NCBI GenBank assembly: GCA_020047715.1
Contig: JAIFNN010000128.1
Location: 1-37,116 of the forward strand
DNA: 37,116 nucleotides
Direction: 5' to 3'
Origin: Bacteroidota bacterium
GTDB taxonomy: Bacteria > Bacteroidota > Bacteroidia > Bacteroidales > GCA-2748055
A program made the translations under genes and the position numbers. Shown here in pieces: positions 1-8,329 of the stretch. A model generated the notes under the pieces. That model worked only from the letters and a program-made list of their open reading frames with translations, had not been told where the DNA came from and did not search any database. Numbering within the stretch: the first letter of the stretch is position 1; each line of letters opens with the position of its first letter.

Positions 1-644
1 GTGGCCGGCTTCACAATGTTATTCATAAATGACTTATCCAACCCAACACTGCTAAGGAGTGCATCATCCCAGGTCATCGTTACAGGATTAAAAAGCTGAG
101 AAGTGGTGGCAAAAGAGAATTCTGTTGCCAATACCCCGCTTAAGAGATAATTGAAGATATCCGGGATGAAAAGAAGCTTGTTGGCGGTATGAAGCGCGCG
201 GTCGCGGTTTCTTCGCAGAGCATGCAGGTGGAACAGGCTGTTGAAAGCCTGCAGCGATATCCCTGTTCTTGCGTAAATTTCCCGCGGAGGCATCACGTTC
301 TCGAAGTAATCCGGCATGGCTTCAGCCGTCTGCGGGTCACGGTATGCATAAGGGATGCGGATCAAAGTCCTGTCTTCTGCCATAAAGCCGAAATCCACAC
401 CCCATGTATCGAAAGCAAGCGATTCGGGTTGAACATGGTGCGTGTTTACACAAAATGAAATGGACTTCAAAACATCTTCATAAAAACGATAAATGTTCCA
501 GTAAAAATGATTGTCAATTTTTACCATGCCCGTGGGAAAGCGGTGCACTTCATCCAGGGTGATACTGTGGTTCTCAAGACTGCCCAGCACTGCCCTTCCG
601 CTCTCGGCGCCAAAATCAAAGGCTAGAAAATATCTTGTAGTCAT
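1..644 (-). CDS. FGGY carbohydrate kinase, rhamnulokinase-like (C-terminus beyond left edge)
   Basis: The first 214 residues are visible; the rest runs off the left edge. The start ATG is at 644, 20 bases after the stop of the GntR gene. The N-terminus MTTRYFLAFDFGAESGRAVL is the phosphate-binding signature of FGGY kinases in its rhamnulokinase form (ESGR). It is followed by HRFPTG, the family block FDTWGVDFG near residue 80 and YRDPQT, all typical of RhaB-like enzymes. These phosphorylate a ketose, for RhaB L-rhamnulose at O-1. The position directly after a GntR/UTRA repressor and opposite a sugar-phosphate operon fits a kinase for the sugar that enters that pathway. The exact sugar is not determined: RhaB-like kinases also act on L-fuculose, L-xylulose and other ketoses, and no rhamnose isomerase or aldolase is visible. 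The family call is firm; the substrate is open. Confidence 0.85.
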   Translation of the reverse strand, partial: MTTRYFLAFDFGAESGRAVLGSLENHSITLDEVHRFPTGMVKIDNHFYWNIYRFYEDVLKSISFCVNTHHVQPESLAFDTWGVDFGFMAEDRTLIRIPYAYRDPQTAEAMPDYFENVMPPREIYARTGISLQAFNSLFHLHALRRNRDRALHTANKLLFIPDIFNYLLSGVLATEFSFATTSQLFNPVTMTWDDALLSSVGLDKSFMNNIVKPA

Positions 645-664
645 TTGAAAAATAGTTTATTGTT

Positions 665-1384
665 TTAAAATAGCCCATAAACAGCCTGTTCTTCGGTGTT
701 GCAATATATAGAGGAATAAATATAAAAACCCTGGCGATTGGTGTCAAATTTCCGTTCGAGATGCAATACCGGGTGACCGGGTTTCACCGACAAATAAGAG
801 GCAATTGCATCAAAGGCCTCAATTGCCCTTATTTTCTGCTCCCCTCCCTTGATCTCTATTTGATAAGTTTTGCGCAGAATATCGAAAAGTGAGCGGTTCT
901 CGAACGACCGGGAGGTAAACCTCGGGAGGTTGATGTTGGGAATATAATTGATATCGTAAAAAATCGGGGAGTCGTTGAAAAAGCGGATACGCTCCATATA
1001 AACACAGCCAGAGTCGATCTCTGTATCAGAAAGTTTAAACATAAAGGGCTCATCCCAAGCCTTGACTATTGGCCTGACAATAATTTCCGACCTCTGATTC
1101 CTTTCTCCCAAGGCGGTGGTGGTACCTGCAATGGATAGAATTCCGATCCCCTTGGGAAGTTTGTGCACGATGCTTCCTTTTCCCTGATGCTTCCTGATAA
1201 ACCCCTCGTTTACAAGCGTGTCCAATGCATGCCGCACCGTTGGGCGGGTAAGCTTGTGAATGGCGCAGAGCTCGTTTTCCGATGGCAGAATATCGCCTTC
1301 AGTGTACACCCCGTCAAGAATTTGCTTGCGAAGCATCTCATACAGTTTTCTGTAATGAGGCAGTTTATGCAGTGTAAGAGTCAT
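665..1384 (-). CDS. GntR-family transcriptional regulator, HutC/UTRA type
   Basis: 239 residues. Residues about 8-75 form the GntR winged helix-turn-helix (YRKLYEMLRKQILDGVY, LPSENELCAIHKLTRPTVRHAL, GFIRKHQGKGSIV). Residues about 85-235 match the UTRA ligand-binding domain (PIFYDINYIPNINLPRF; LSVKPGHPVLHLERKF), which in known members binds sugar phosphates, amino acids or related metabolites. It is transcribed leftward with the FGGY kinase 20 bases downstream and diverges from the E2-E1 operon across 215 AT-rich bases. That spacer holds a perfect inverted repeat (1439-1454), a likely operator. I infer a local repressor that controls itself, the kinase and the divergent catabolic operon, released by a phosphorylated intermediate. 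Confidence 0.9.
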   Translation of the reverse strand: MTLTLHKLPHYRKLYEMLRKQILDGVYTEGDILPSENELCAIHKLTRPTVRHALDTLVNEGFIRKHQGKGSIVHKLPKGIGILSIAGTTTALGERNQRSEIIVRPIVKAWDEPFMFKLSDTEIDSGCVYMERIRFFNDSPIFYDINYIPNINLPRFTSRSFENRSLFDILRKTYQIEIKGGEQKIRAIEAFDAIASYLSVKPGHPVLHLERKFDTNRQGFYIYSSIYCNTEEQAVYGLF

Positions 1385-1389
1385 GTTTT

Positions 1390-1397
1390 CAAATATA
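1390..1397 (-). promoter_or_regulatory. Bacteroidota -7 promoter element for the GntR gene
   Basis: Read leftward, this is TATATTTG, a match to the Bacteroidota -7 consensus TAnnTTTG. It ends only 6 bases from the GntR start codon, so the transcript would have almost no 5' leader. No well-spaced -33 TTTG is present, so strength is uncertain. Confidence 0.4.
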
Positions 1398-1438
1398 AAG
1401 CATTTTTTTCAATAAAAAATACAAATTTAATCAGAATC

Positions 1439-1454
1439 ACTTGTTATTACAAGT
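1439..1454. promoter_or_regulatory. Perfect palindrome, candidate operator of the GntR/UTRA regulator
   Basis: ACTTGTTATTACAAGT is a perfect inverted repeat: 6-base arms ACTTGT and ACAAGT around 4 bases. Its layout resembles the spaced T-G-T...A-C-A palindromes of HutC-type GntR proteins. A weaker copy with the same right arm and spacing lies at 1534-1549 (TCTTAT-N4-ACAAGT), 95 bases away, near the E2 start. ACAAGA at 1506-1511 may be a third half site. Assignment to this regulator is inferred from position. Confidence 0.5.
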
Positions 1455-1599
1455 TTATTATTTTATTTTTACAAAATATTTTACATAACCTATTAATATG
1501 GTACTACAAGAATATATTACATATTTTTCTTTATCTTATATTTACAAGTTATCAAATAGATATTAATAAGTTTTAGATTCATTTTAATAAATTATCAAT

Positions 1600-2880
1600 A
1601 TGGCTGAAGCTGTATTTATGCCCCGTCTGGGGCAATCGGTAGAATCCTGCATTATTACCGAGTGGGGTAAGAAAAAGGGCGACACAGTAAACGAAGGGGA
1701 TGTATTGTTTTGTTACGAGACCGACAAAGCCTCCTTTGAAGAAACGGCAAAAACATCCGGAATCCTCTTGGAAACTTTTTATAAGGAGGGGGATGAGGTT
1801 CCGGTGCTGGCAAATGTTTGTGTGATCGGTAAAGCCGGTGAATCTGTTGACGCCTTTCGTCCCTCCGCTCAAGCATCCGACGCATCTGAGCCGGTTCCTG
1901 CTGCAGTTCTTGCAACAACTGCCTCTCCCGCAGAAACCCCTTCCCAGGTTTCATCCGCAAAACTTAAGATTTCTCCCAGGGCCCGTGGAATTGCACAGGC
2001 GAAAGGAATCTCATTGCAGGGCATACAGGGGAGCGGACCCAATGGGCGTATCATTGTGAGGGATATTGAAACTGCCTTGACAAGTATTCCGAAAACCACA
2101 CATTCTGCTCCTCCTGCGCCTTTATCTGCAGCTACTCAAGCGCCGGTATCGCCTCCTCCCTCGTTTGTGGTTTCAAACAATGATTTTGTTGAAGCCCCTC
2201 TGAGCAGCATACGAAAGCTTATTGCAAAAAGCATGCATGCCTCTCTGCAGAATTCGGCTCAGCTTACTCACCATACCAGTGCCGACGCCAGAAAAATGCT
2301 CGAACTACGCGCCATTTGTAAAGCAAGGTTTGAAAAAGGAGAGATTCCAAATATCAGCCTGAACGATATGGTTTGTTATGCTACCGTTCGCGCCCTCGAA
2401 AAAATGCCGGCCATCAATTCCCATTTCCTTGGCGACAAAATCAAAACCTTTAAAAAGGTCCATCTGGGAATCGCTGTTGACACCGAACGGGGTCTCATGG
2501 TTCCGGTTATAAGAAATGCAGATGATCTGAAGCTGAAAGCGCTGGCCGCACAAATCAAACAACTCGCCGAAAGTTGCCGCAAAGGAAACATCGACCCCGA
2601 GCTCCTGCAGAGCGAAAATGCCAGTTTTACCATTTCAAATCTGGGTTCATACGGGGTTGAACTTTTCACGCCGGTAATCAACCTTCCGCAGATTGGCATC
2701 CTTGGAGTCAATACCATCACCTATAGGCCATCGGACCTGGGAAACGGAATTATCGGCTTCATTCCGGTAATCGGGCTCTCGCTGACCTACGATCACAGAG
2801 CTTTGGATGGCGCTCCCGCTTCCGCATTTCTGAAAGAGATCCGCAATCAGATTGAAAACCTCAGTAACGATTTAATTTAG
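1600..2880 (+). CDS. 2-oxoacid dehydrogenase-type E2 dihydrolipoyl acyltransferase
   Basis: 426 residues with the complete E2 layout. The lipoyl domain spans residues 1-77, with the lipoylated lysine in ETDKAS (K43). A Pro/Ala-rich linker follows, then a peripheral-subunit-binding domain about 122-158 (KISPRARGIAQAKGISLQGI; GSGPNGRI). A second Pro/Ala linker leads to the catalytic acyltransferase domain from about 195, with the active-site block DHRALDG (H399, D403). The E2 core takes the acyl group formed by E1 and passes it to coenzyme A in the cytoplasm. It is the first gene of the rightward operon, 90 bases before the fused E1. No E3 dihydrolipoamide dehydrogenase is in the window, so a shared E3 encoded elsewhere must reoxidise the lipoyl group. 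Whether the substrate is pyruvate, a branched 2-oxoacid, acetoin or a sugar-derived ketone cannot be told; the sugar-phosphate neighbours argue for the last. Confidence 0.92.
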   Translation: MAEAVFMPRLGQSVESCIITEWGKKKGDTVNEGDVLFCYETDKASFEETAKTSGILLETFYKEGDEVPVLANVCVIGKAGESVDAFRPSAQASDASEPVPAAVLATTASPAETPSQVSSAKLKISPRARGIAQAKGISLQGIQGSGPNGRIIVRDIETALTSIPKTTHSAPPAPLSAATQAPVSPPPSFVVSNNDFVEAPLSSIRKLIAKSMHASLQNSAQLTHHTSADARKMLELRAICKARFEKGEIPNISLNDMVCYATVRALEKMPAINSHFLGDKIKTFKKVHLGIAVDTERGLMVPVIRNADDLKLKALAAQIKQLAESCRKGNIDPELLQSENASFTISNLGSYGVELFTPVINLPQIGILGVNTITYRPSDLGNGIIGFIPVIGLSLTYDHRALDGAPASAFLKEIRNQIENLSNDLI

Positions 2881-2970
2881 AGTAACATAAACGATATGCG
2901 AAGGCAGGCTTTTCACAAATAGGAAGATTACCATCGCAATGAAAAAAAATCCAATTAAAAAGTCTTACCC

Positions 2971-5439
2971 ATGCCTAAATCATTATTTATAGATCCGAAG
3001 AACGCCAGGAAAAAATCTGACATTAAATTTGGAACAATCCCTGTAAATCACTACAGCAAAACCATCGAAGAGGAAAAAACTGTTTACAGCAAACAGGACT
3101 TCCTGAGGATTTACCGCGATATGCTAATAATCCGTGAGTTTGAGACTATGCTCAATCTCATTAAGACCGCCGGCGAATACCAGGGCGTTCCATACAACCA
3201 TCCCGGACCGGCTCACCTGTCGATAGGGCAGGAAGCCTCTGCAGTTGGAATGGCCTACACCCTTAGCGTTGACGATTACATTTTCGGATCCCACAGATCC
3301 CATGGCGAGATTCTGGCCAAAGGACTGTCGGCCATCCATCAGCTCAATGATAATGACCTGATGAAAATCATGAAAGTCCATTTCGAGGGAGAAACACTGC
3401 AGGTCGTAGAAAAAGGATTTAAAGGCGAAACAAAAGACCTTGCCATCGATTTCCTTCTGTACGGAACCCTTGCAGAGATTTTTGCCCGCAAAACCGGTTT
3501 TAACAAAGGCCTCGGGGGCTCAATGCATGCCTTTTTCACTCCCTTTGGCGTATATCCAAACAATGCTATTGTTGGCGGATCGGGCGACATTTCTGTAGGA
3601 GCAGCCTTGTTCAAAAAAGTAAACTCGAAACCCGGGATTGTAGTGGCCAATATTGGCGATGCCTCCATGGCCTGCGGTCCGGTTTGGGAAGGAATCAGCT
3701 TTGCCACGATGGACCAGTTCAGGAAATTGTGGGATGAGCCTTACAGAGGCGGATTACCCATTATTTTCAACTTCATGAACAACCAATACGGTATGGGAGG
3801 CCAGACCCAGGGCGAAACCATGGGCTACGACATACTGGCACGTGTGGGCGCAGGGGTTAACCCCGAAATGATGCACGCAGAAAGGATTGACGGTTACAAC
3901 CCGCTTGCTGTAATTGATGCGTTCCGCCGAAAAAAGAAAATCATTGAAGATAAAAAAGGACCCGTTTTGCTCGATACACTGACCTATCGGTTTACGGGCC
4001 ACTCCCCTTCCGATGCTTCTTCATACAGAAGCAAGGAAGAAATTGAGGCATGGGAACAACAGGATTCACTGCTTTCGTATTCTGCAGATCTTATCCGCTC
4101 GGGAATCGCATCAGCAGACGAGGTTGCTGCCATGAAATCGATGGTGGTTGGCATTATTGTTTCGGCTCTAAAGAAAGCAATCGACGACAGCGTTTCGCCC
4201 AGGATGAACCTCATGGCACAACCTGAGCTAATCGGGGACATGATGTTTTCCAATCAGTCGATCGACAAGATGGAGGACCGTGTTCCTCAAACCCTTCTTA
4301 CCATGGAGGAAAATCCAAGGGTGCAGCAGCTGCTCAAAAAAGAACGTTTCGGACTGGATAAGGAAGGCAAGCCTATTTCAAAATTAAAAACCTATCAGCT
4401 GAAGGATGGTATTTTCGAAGCGATTATCGACAGGTTTTATAAAGACCCAACCCTCGTTGCTTACGGAGAGGAGAACCGCGACTGGGGTGGAGCTTTTGCG
4501 GTATATCGCGGTCTGACGGAAGCCCTTCCATATAACAGGTTATTCAACTCGCCTATTGCCGAGGGAGCCATTGTAGGAACCGCTATTGGATATGGAATGG
4601 CCGGCGGAAGGGTAATAGCCGAAATCATGTATTGCGATTTTCTGGGCCGTTCGGGTGATGAAGTTTTCAACCAACTTCCCAAATGGCAATCGATGAGCGG
4701 GAATATCATCAAAATGCCTGTTGTGATCAGAGTTTCAGTAGGATCAAAATATGGAGCCCAACATTCACAGGATTGGTCGGCTCTTGTTGCCCATATCCCC
4801 GGATTAAAAGTCGTTTTCCCGGCTACCCCCTATGATGCCAAAGGGCTTATGAATTCAGCTCTTCAGGGAACAGACCCTGTTATATTCTTCGAAAGCCAGA
4901 GGATTTACGATGTGGCCGAACTCTTTCACGAAGGTGGTGTGCCGGAAGGCTATTACGAAATCCCCTTTGGCGAACCCGATATCAAGCGAAAAGGCGATGA
5001 TATCACGATTTTGTCGATCGGCGCGAACCTATACCGCGCAATCGAAGCCGCCGATATTCTTAAGGAGAAATATGGTGTGTCTGCGGAAATAATCGACGCC
5101 AGGAGCCTTGTGCCTTTCAATTACGATCTGGTAATTGAATCGGTTAAGAAAACTGGTCGTATCGTTTTAACCAGCGATGCCAATACCAGAGGATCGTTCC
5201 TTAAAGAAATGGCCCACACCATTTCCGAACTTGCTTTCGACGAGTTGGATGCCCCTCCCGTAGTGGTTGGATCCAGGAACTGGATTGTACCGGCTCATGA
5301 ACTGGAAAACCACTTTTTCCCACAGGCAGGCTGGATCCTCGACGCCATTCATCAAAAGATCGTTCCTTTGCAAGGATATGTTCCGGTTACCGACTTTGGC
5401 GACACAATCATAAAACAGAGAAACAGAAAAGGAATCTGA
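2971..5439 (+). CDS. Thiamine-dependent dehydrogenase E1, alpha and beta subunits fused
   Basis: 822 residues, both E1 subunits in one chain. The alpha half (about 40-400) has the active-site His loop GSHRSHG (105-111), the thiamine-binding segment starting GDAS (229-232) and ending NN (270-271), and RFTGHSPSD (340-348). The beta half (about 470-815) has [11 protein letters not shown], the glutamate loop AEGAIVG, and [10 protein letters not shown] in place of the usual GxGAQHSQ block. The thiamine motif is unusual: GDA instead of GDG, and about 12 extra residues before the conserved Asn. It decarboxylates or cleaves its substrate and reductively acylates the lipoyl domain of the adjacent E2. 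Fused alpha-beta E1 proteins are uncommon and this divergent form is unlikely to be the housekeeping pyruvate dehydrogenase. Substrate is unknown; an alpha-hydroxyketone or diketone (acetoin-dehydrogenase-like) is a possibility. Confidence 0.9.
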   Translation: MPKSLFIDPKNARKKSDIKFGTIPVNHYSKTIEEEKTVYSKQDFLRIYRDMLIIREFETMLNLIKTAGEYQGVPYNHPGPAHLSIGQEASAVGMAYTLSVDDYIFGSHRSHGEILAKGLSAIHQLNDNDLMKIMKVHFEGETLQVVEKGFKGETKDLAIDFLLYGTLAEIFARKTGFNKGLGGSMHAFFTPFGVYPNNAIVGGSGDISVGAALFKKVNSKPGIVVANIGDASMACGPVWEGISFATMDQFRKLWDEPYRGGLPIIFNFMNNQYGMGGQTQGETMGYDILARVGAGVNPEMMHAERIDGYNPLAVIDAFRRKKKIIEDKKGPVLLDTLTYRFTGHSPSDASSYRSKEEIEAWEQQDSLLSYSADLIRSGIASADEVAAMKSMVVGIIVSALKKAIDDSVSPRMNLMAQPELIGDMMFSNQSIDKMEDRVPQTLLTMEENPRVQQLLKKERFGLDKEGKPISKLKTYQLKDGIFEAIIDRFYKDPTLVAYGEENRDWGGAFAVYRGLTEALPYNRLFNSPIAEGAIVGTAIGYGMAGGRVIAEIMYCDFLGRSGDEVFNQLPKWQSMSGNIIKMPVVIRVSVGSKYGAQHSQDWSALVAHIPGLKVVFPATPYDAKGLMNSALQGTDPVIFFESQRIYDVAELFHEGGVPEGYYEIPFGEPDIKRKGDDITILSIGANLYRAIEAADILKEKYGVSAEIIDARSLVPFNYDLVIESVKKTGRIVLTSDANTRGSFLKEMAHTISELAFDELDAPPVVVGSRNWIVPAHELENHFFPQAGWILDAIHQKIVPLQGYVPVTDFGDTIIKQRNRKGI

Positions 5440-5470
5440 AAAAATTGTAAAACGAAAGTTTTTTCATCAG

Positions 5471-5507
5471 AGATACCATAAAGCTACTTTCAATGCTTTT
5501 GGTATCT
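5471..5507 (+). repeat. Strong stem-loop between E1 and the first HAD gene
   Basis: AGATACCA (5471-5478) and AAAGC (5480-5484) pair with GCTTT (5495-5499) and TGGTATCT (5500-5507), a 13-bp stem with one bulged T and a 10-base loop. It ends 12 bases before the HAD ATG at 5520 and is not followed by a T run, so it is not a standard terminator. The right arm overlaps TATCTTTG (5503-5510), a match to the Bacteroidota -7 element, so it may be an internal promoter or an mRNA stability or processing element. Confidence 0.5.
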
Positions 5508-5519
5508 TTGGAAGAAAAA

Positions 5520-6332
5520 ATGACCATGATAGCCAAAAAAGACAGTATTGAAAAGATCAAATCCAAAAAGGGTTTTATCTGCGACATGGATGGAGTCATC
5601 TATCATGGGAACAAACTTCTTCCCGGAGTGAAAGAATTTGTTGATTGGCTTAAGGCTGAAAAGAAGAGTTTTGTTTTTTTAACCAATGCCAGTGAGAGAA
5701 CCCCAAAGGAACTTCAGGAGAAGTTAGCGCGTTTGGGAATTGAAGTGGATCACAGCCATTTTTACACCTCGGCCCTTGCCACGGCAACTTTCCTTGCAAG
5801 TCAGCACCCAATGGGAAGCGCATACATTATTGGCGAGGCGGGGCTTATAAATGCCCTTTACAATGCGGGATACACCATGAACAATATCAACCCTGATTAC
5901 GTGATTGTCGGGGAATCAAAATCCTATAGCTTCGACCGAATCGAACACGCTGTTAACCTGGTGCTTAAGGGAGCAAAGCTGATCGGCACAAATCCCGACA
6001 TCACCGGACCCATAGAGAACGGAATTACTCCCGCTACCAAGGCGCTTATTGCCCCAATTGAAATGGCAACGGGCCGGGAAGCGTATTTCATTGGGAAACC
6101 CAACCCACTGATGATGAGAATCGCACTGAAAAAAATCGGAATGACCCGGGAAGAAACAATTATTATTGGCGACAGGATGGACACGGACATTGTGGCCGGC
6201 ATTGAGTCGGAAATAGACACAGCCTTGGTGTTAAGCGGGATTTCTGACCTTACAACCATGAAATCTTTCGCGTATCACCCCAAGTACGTACTGAATGGCA
6301 TAATTGATTTGGTAACTGAAAATAGAAAATGA
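5520..6332 (+). CDS. HAD-IIA (NagD-like) sugar-phosphate phosphatase
   Basis: About 270 residues from the ATG at 5520; an in-frame ATG at 5493 lies inside the hairpin and possible -7 element and is less likely. Haloacid dehalogenase motifs are intact: nucleophile block CDMDGVIYHG, motif II LTNAS, cap domain, motif III lysine in IGKPNP, and acidic motif IV IGDRMDTDI. The large cap between motifs II and III places it in the HAD-IIA NagD/AraL group, which dephosphorylates nucleotides, sugar phosphates or glycerol phosphate. Its stop overlaps the start of the next HAD gene by 4 bases, so the two are translationally coupled. In this operon it may remove phosphate from a catabolic intermediate or a toxic by-product. 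Specificity cannot be read from sequence. Confidence 0.85.
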   Translation: MTMIAKKDSIEKIKSKKGFICDMDGVIYHGNKLLPGVKEFVDWLKAEKKSFVFLTNASERTPKELQEKLARLGIEVDHSHFYTSALATATFLASQHPMGSAYIIGEAGLINALYNAGYTMNNINPDYVIVGESKSYSFDRIEHAVNLVLKGAKLIGTNPDITGPIENGITPATKALIAPIEMATGREAYFIGKPNPLMMRIALKKIGMTREETIIIGDRMDTDIVAGIESEIDTALVLSGISDLTTMKSFAYHPKYVLNGIIDLVTENRK

Positions 6333-6973
6333 TACAGGCTGTTTTATTCGATATGGATGGAGTATTGGTAGATTCGGAAGAGTTTATCTGCAAAGCAGCT
6401 ATTATCATGTTCAAGGAAAAAGGACTCTCTGTGAGAGAAAAAGACTTTATCCCTTTTATAGGAATGGGCGAAAACCGCTACCTGGGCGGCGTTGCTTCGG
6501 TATACAATTTTCCGTTTGACGCAATTGAGGATAAGAAAAGGACCTATGAGATCTACCGCGAAATCACCCGGGGTAGGCTTAGCCCTCTATCGGGAGTTCC
6601 TGAATTCATAAATAAATGCAAGGAAAAAGGATTAAAGATAGCCGTGGCTACGAGTGCAGATGAAATAAAGATGATCACAAACCTAACAGAAATAGGTATC
6701 CCGACAAGCACCTTCGATGCAACGGTAAACGGACTTGAAGTGGATCGAAAAAAGCCCTTCCCCGATATTTACCTCGAGGCAGCAAGACGAATCGGCATAA
6801 ACCCGCAGAATTGCCTGGTGGTTGAAGATGCTATTAGCGGCGAAAAAGCTGGAAAAGCCGCAGGCTGCAAAGTTCTTGCAATCCTTGGAAGTTTCAGGGC
6901 TGAAGAATTTATGCTGGCTGACTGGAAAACTGAGAGCCTGCTAACAGCACCTGAGGACTGTTTGAATTGGTAA
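6329..6973 (+). CDS. HAD phosphatase, beta-phosphoglucomutase-like subfamily
   Basis: 214 residues. Motif I is FDMDGVLVDSE near the N-terminus, followed by a helical cap (about 15-85), motif II ATSAD, the motif III lysine in KKPFPD, and motif IV VVEDAISG. This is the CbbY/YcjU/DOG-phosphatase branch of the HAD superfamily, whose members are sugar-1-phosphate mutases or hexose/2-deoxyhexose phosphatases. The ATG overlaps the upstream HAD stop (ATGA-type overlap, 6329-6332), showing cotranscription. Two different HAD enzymes in a row suggest that the pathway handles two phosphorylated species, or that one serves for metabolite repair. Mutase versus phosphatase is undecided. Confidence 0.85.
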   Translation: MIQAVLFDMDGVLVDSEEFICKAAIIMFKEKGLSVREKDFIPFIGMGENRYLGGVASVYNFPFDAIEDKKRTYEIYREITRGRLSPLSGVPEFINKCKEKGLKIAVATSADEIKMITNLTEIGIPTSTFDATVNGLEVDRKKPFPDIYLEAARRIGINPQNCLVVEDAISGEKAGKAAGCKVLAILGSFRAEEFMLADWKTESLLTAPEDCLNW

Positions 6974-7052
6974 AAACGACAGGCACAAAGTTACCTTTTC
7001 TTATGAATGAAAATTAAAAAATGATATAACCAGAAATAACAACAACAGACAC

Positions 7053-8285
7053 ATGAAAAACCTATTTGAAGAATTTCCCTCGCGTGAAGATCTGCTCGAC
7101 TGGTATAGCAAAAACGGCAGCAATATGGTCCACGATGTAAATGGACACTTTCACACCCCCTATTCCTTCAGCGCGTTTGACGACATGAGACAGGTTTTTA
7201 AAATGGCTGAAAAAGAAAATATAAATATTCTCGGGATCAACGATTTCTACACAACCTCCGGATATGAGGAGTTTACTGAACTCTGCGATTCACATAAAAA
7301 ATTCCCTTTATACAATATCGAATTCATGGGCCTGTTAAAAGCGGAGCAGGAAAAAGGTATCAGGGTTAATGACCCGGGTAATCCGGGAAGAATTTACTTC
7401 TCGGGCAAAGGTCTGGATTTCCCCGTCGATGAAGACAGCAGTGCCATGAAAACCATAAACTACCTGCGCAGCGAGAGTCTGGTTCAAACCAGGGAAATGG
7501 TTGAAAAAACATCGGCTCATCTTGTAAAAACCGATCTCCGACTCGCCCTTGATTTCGATGAAATACTTGACAGTCTTACCAAGGGAATGCTTCGGGAAAG
7601 ACATATTGCCAAGGCAATCCGCATAAAAGTACTCGGGCAATTCACCTCCGACGAAGAAAGAAGAAACGTCTTCACCTCAATTTTCAGCGGAAAAGAATGC
7701 ACCTCCGAATTAAGCAATTTCACAGCGCTTGAAGATGAAATCCGCAGCAAAATCCTGAAATCAGGCGGTCCCGGATTTGTAAAGGAAGATCCCAAAGCAT
7801 TCCTGGATATTGAAGAAGTTATTAAAACAATCCTCGAAGCCGGCGGCATTCCTACCTATCCCGTTTTGCTCGACGACAAAAACGACAATTTCACGGAATA
7901 CGAAAAAGACATGGAGGCGCTGTTTATTGAGCTTACTTCCCGAAATATATATTCCGTGGAACTTATCCCCGGTAGAAATTCTTTCGACAGGCTTAAAGAA
8001 TTCAGCTGCTATTTCCACGACCGCAAATTCATTATTACTTTCGGAACCGAGCATAATACTCCGGAAATAATCCCCCTAAAAATTGATACCCGCGGTGGCA
8101 AACCCCTTGACGAGGAGCTTAAATCCATTTCATTCGAGGGAGCTTGCACTATTGCAGCCCACCAGTATTTGCGCTCAAAAAATCAGCCGGGTTATATCAA
8201 TGAGGATGGCTCCCCCAAAATTGATCAGCTGGACGAATTTATTGAGCTAGGAAATGCGGTTATCGAATATTTCTTACAAAATTAG
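7053..8285 (+). CDS. PHP-domain metal-dependent hydrolase of unknown substrate
   Basis: 410 residues. The N-terminal third has the PHP signature: HxH in VNGHFHTPYSFS (H32, H34), an Asp-containing strand GINDFY (D64), and later a Glu-bearing strand IEFMG. A C-terminal block FGTEHNTPE would supply a further metal-binding His. PHP proteins bind two or three metal ions and hydrolyse phosphoesters, as in histidinol phosphatase and polymerase exonuclease domains, but some members act on other substrates. The region between (about 100-280) is mostly helical by composition and not recognised. It lies 79 bases after the HAD pair and 44 bases before the SDR gene, within the same operon, so a sugar or polyol phosphate is the likeliest ligand. 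I do not know the specific function. Confidence 0.7.
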   Translation: MKNLFEEFPSREDLLDWYSKNGSNMVHDVNGHFHTPYSFSAFDDMRQVFKMAEKENINILGINDFYTTSGYEEFTELCDSHKKFPLYNIEFMGLLKAEQEKGIRVNDPGNPGRIYFSGKGLDFPVDEDSSAMKTINYLRSESLVQTREMVEKTSAHLVKTDLRLALDFDEILDSLTKGMLRERHIAKAIRIKVLGQFTSDEERRNVFTSIFSGKECTSELSNFTALEDEIRSKILKSGGPGFVKEDPKAFLDIEEVIKTILEAGGIPTYPVLLDDKNDNFTEYEKDMEALFIELTSRNIYSVELIPGRNSFDRLKEFSCYFHDRKFIITFGTEHNTPEIIPLKIDTRGGKPLDEELKSISFEGACTIAAHQYLRSKNQPGYINEDGSPKIDQLDEFIELGNAVIEYFLQN

Positions 8286-8329
8286 AACCTTGTTCAGCAG
8301 TTTTTTGTTAAACTTATATTTCCCATAGA

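Noticed and set aside
1163-1576. 137-codon plus-strand frame over the GntR gene and promoter spacer
   Set aside because: Overlaps the regulator antisense and runs through the AT-rich promoter; no motif in the product.
2939-2992. Short frame across the E2-E1 gap
   Set aside because: 17 codons overlapping the E1 start in another frame; no reason to call it coding.
5493-5519. Upstream start for the HAD-IIA gene
   Set aside because: The extra 9 codons lie in the stem-loop and -7 element; ATG at 5520 fits the family start.
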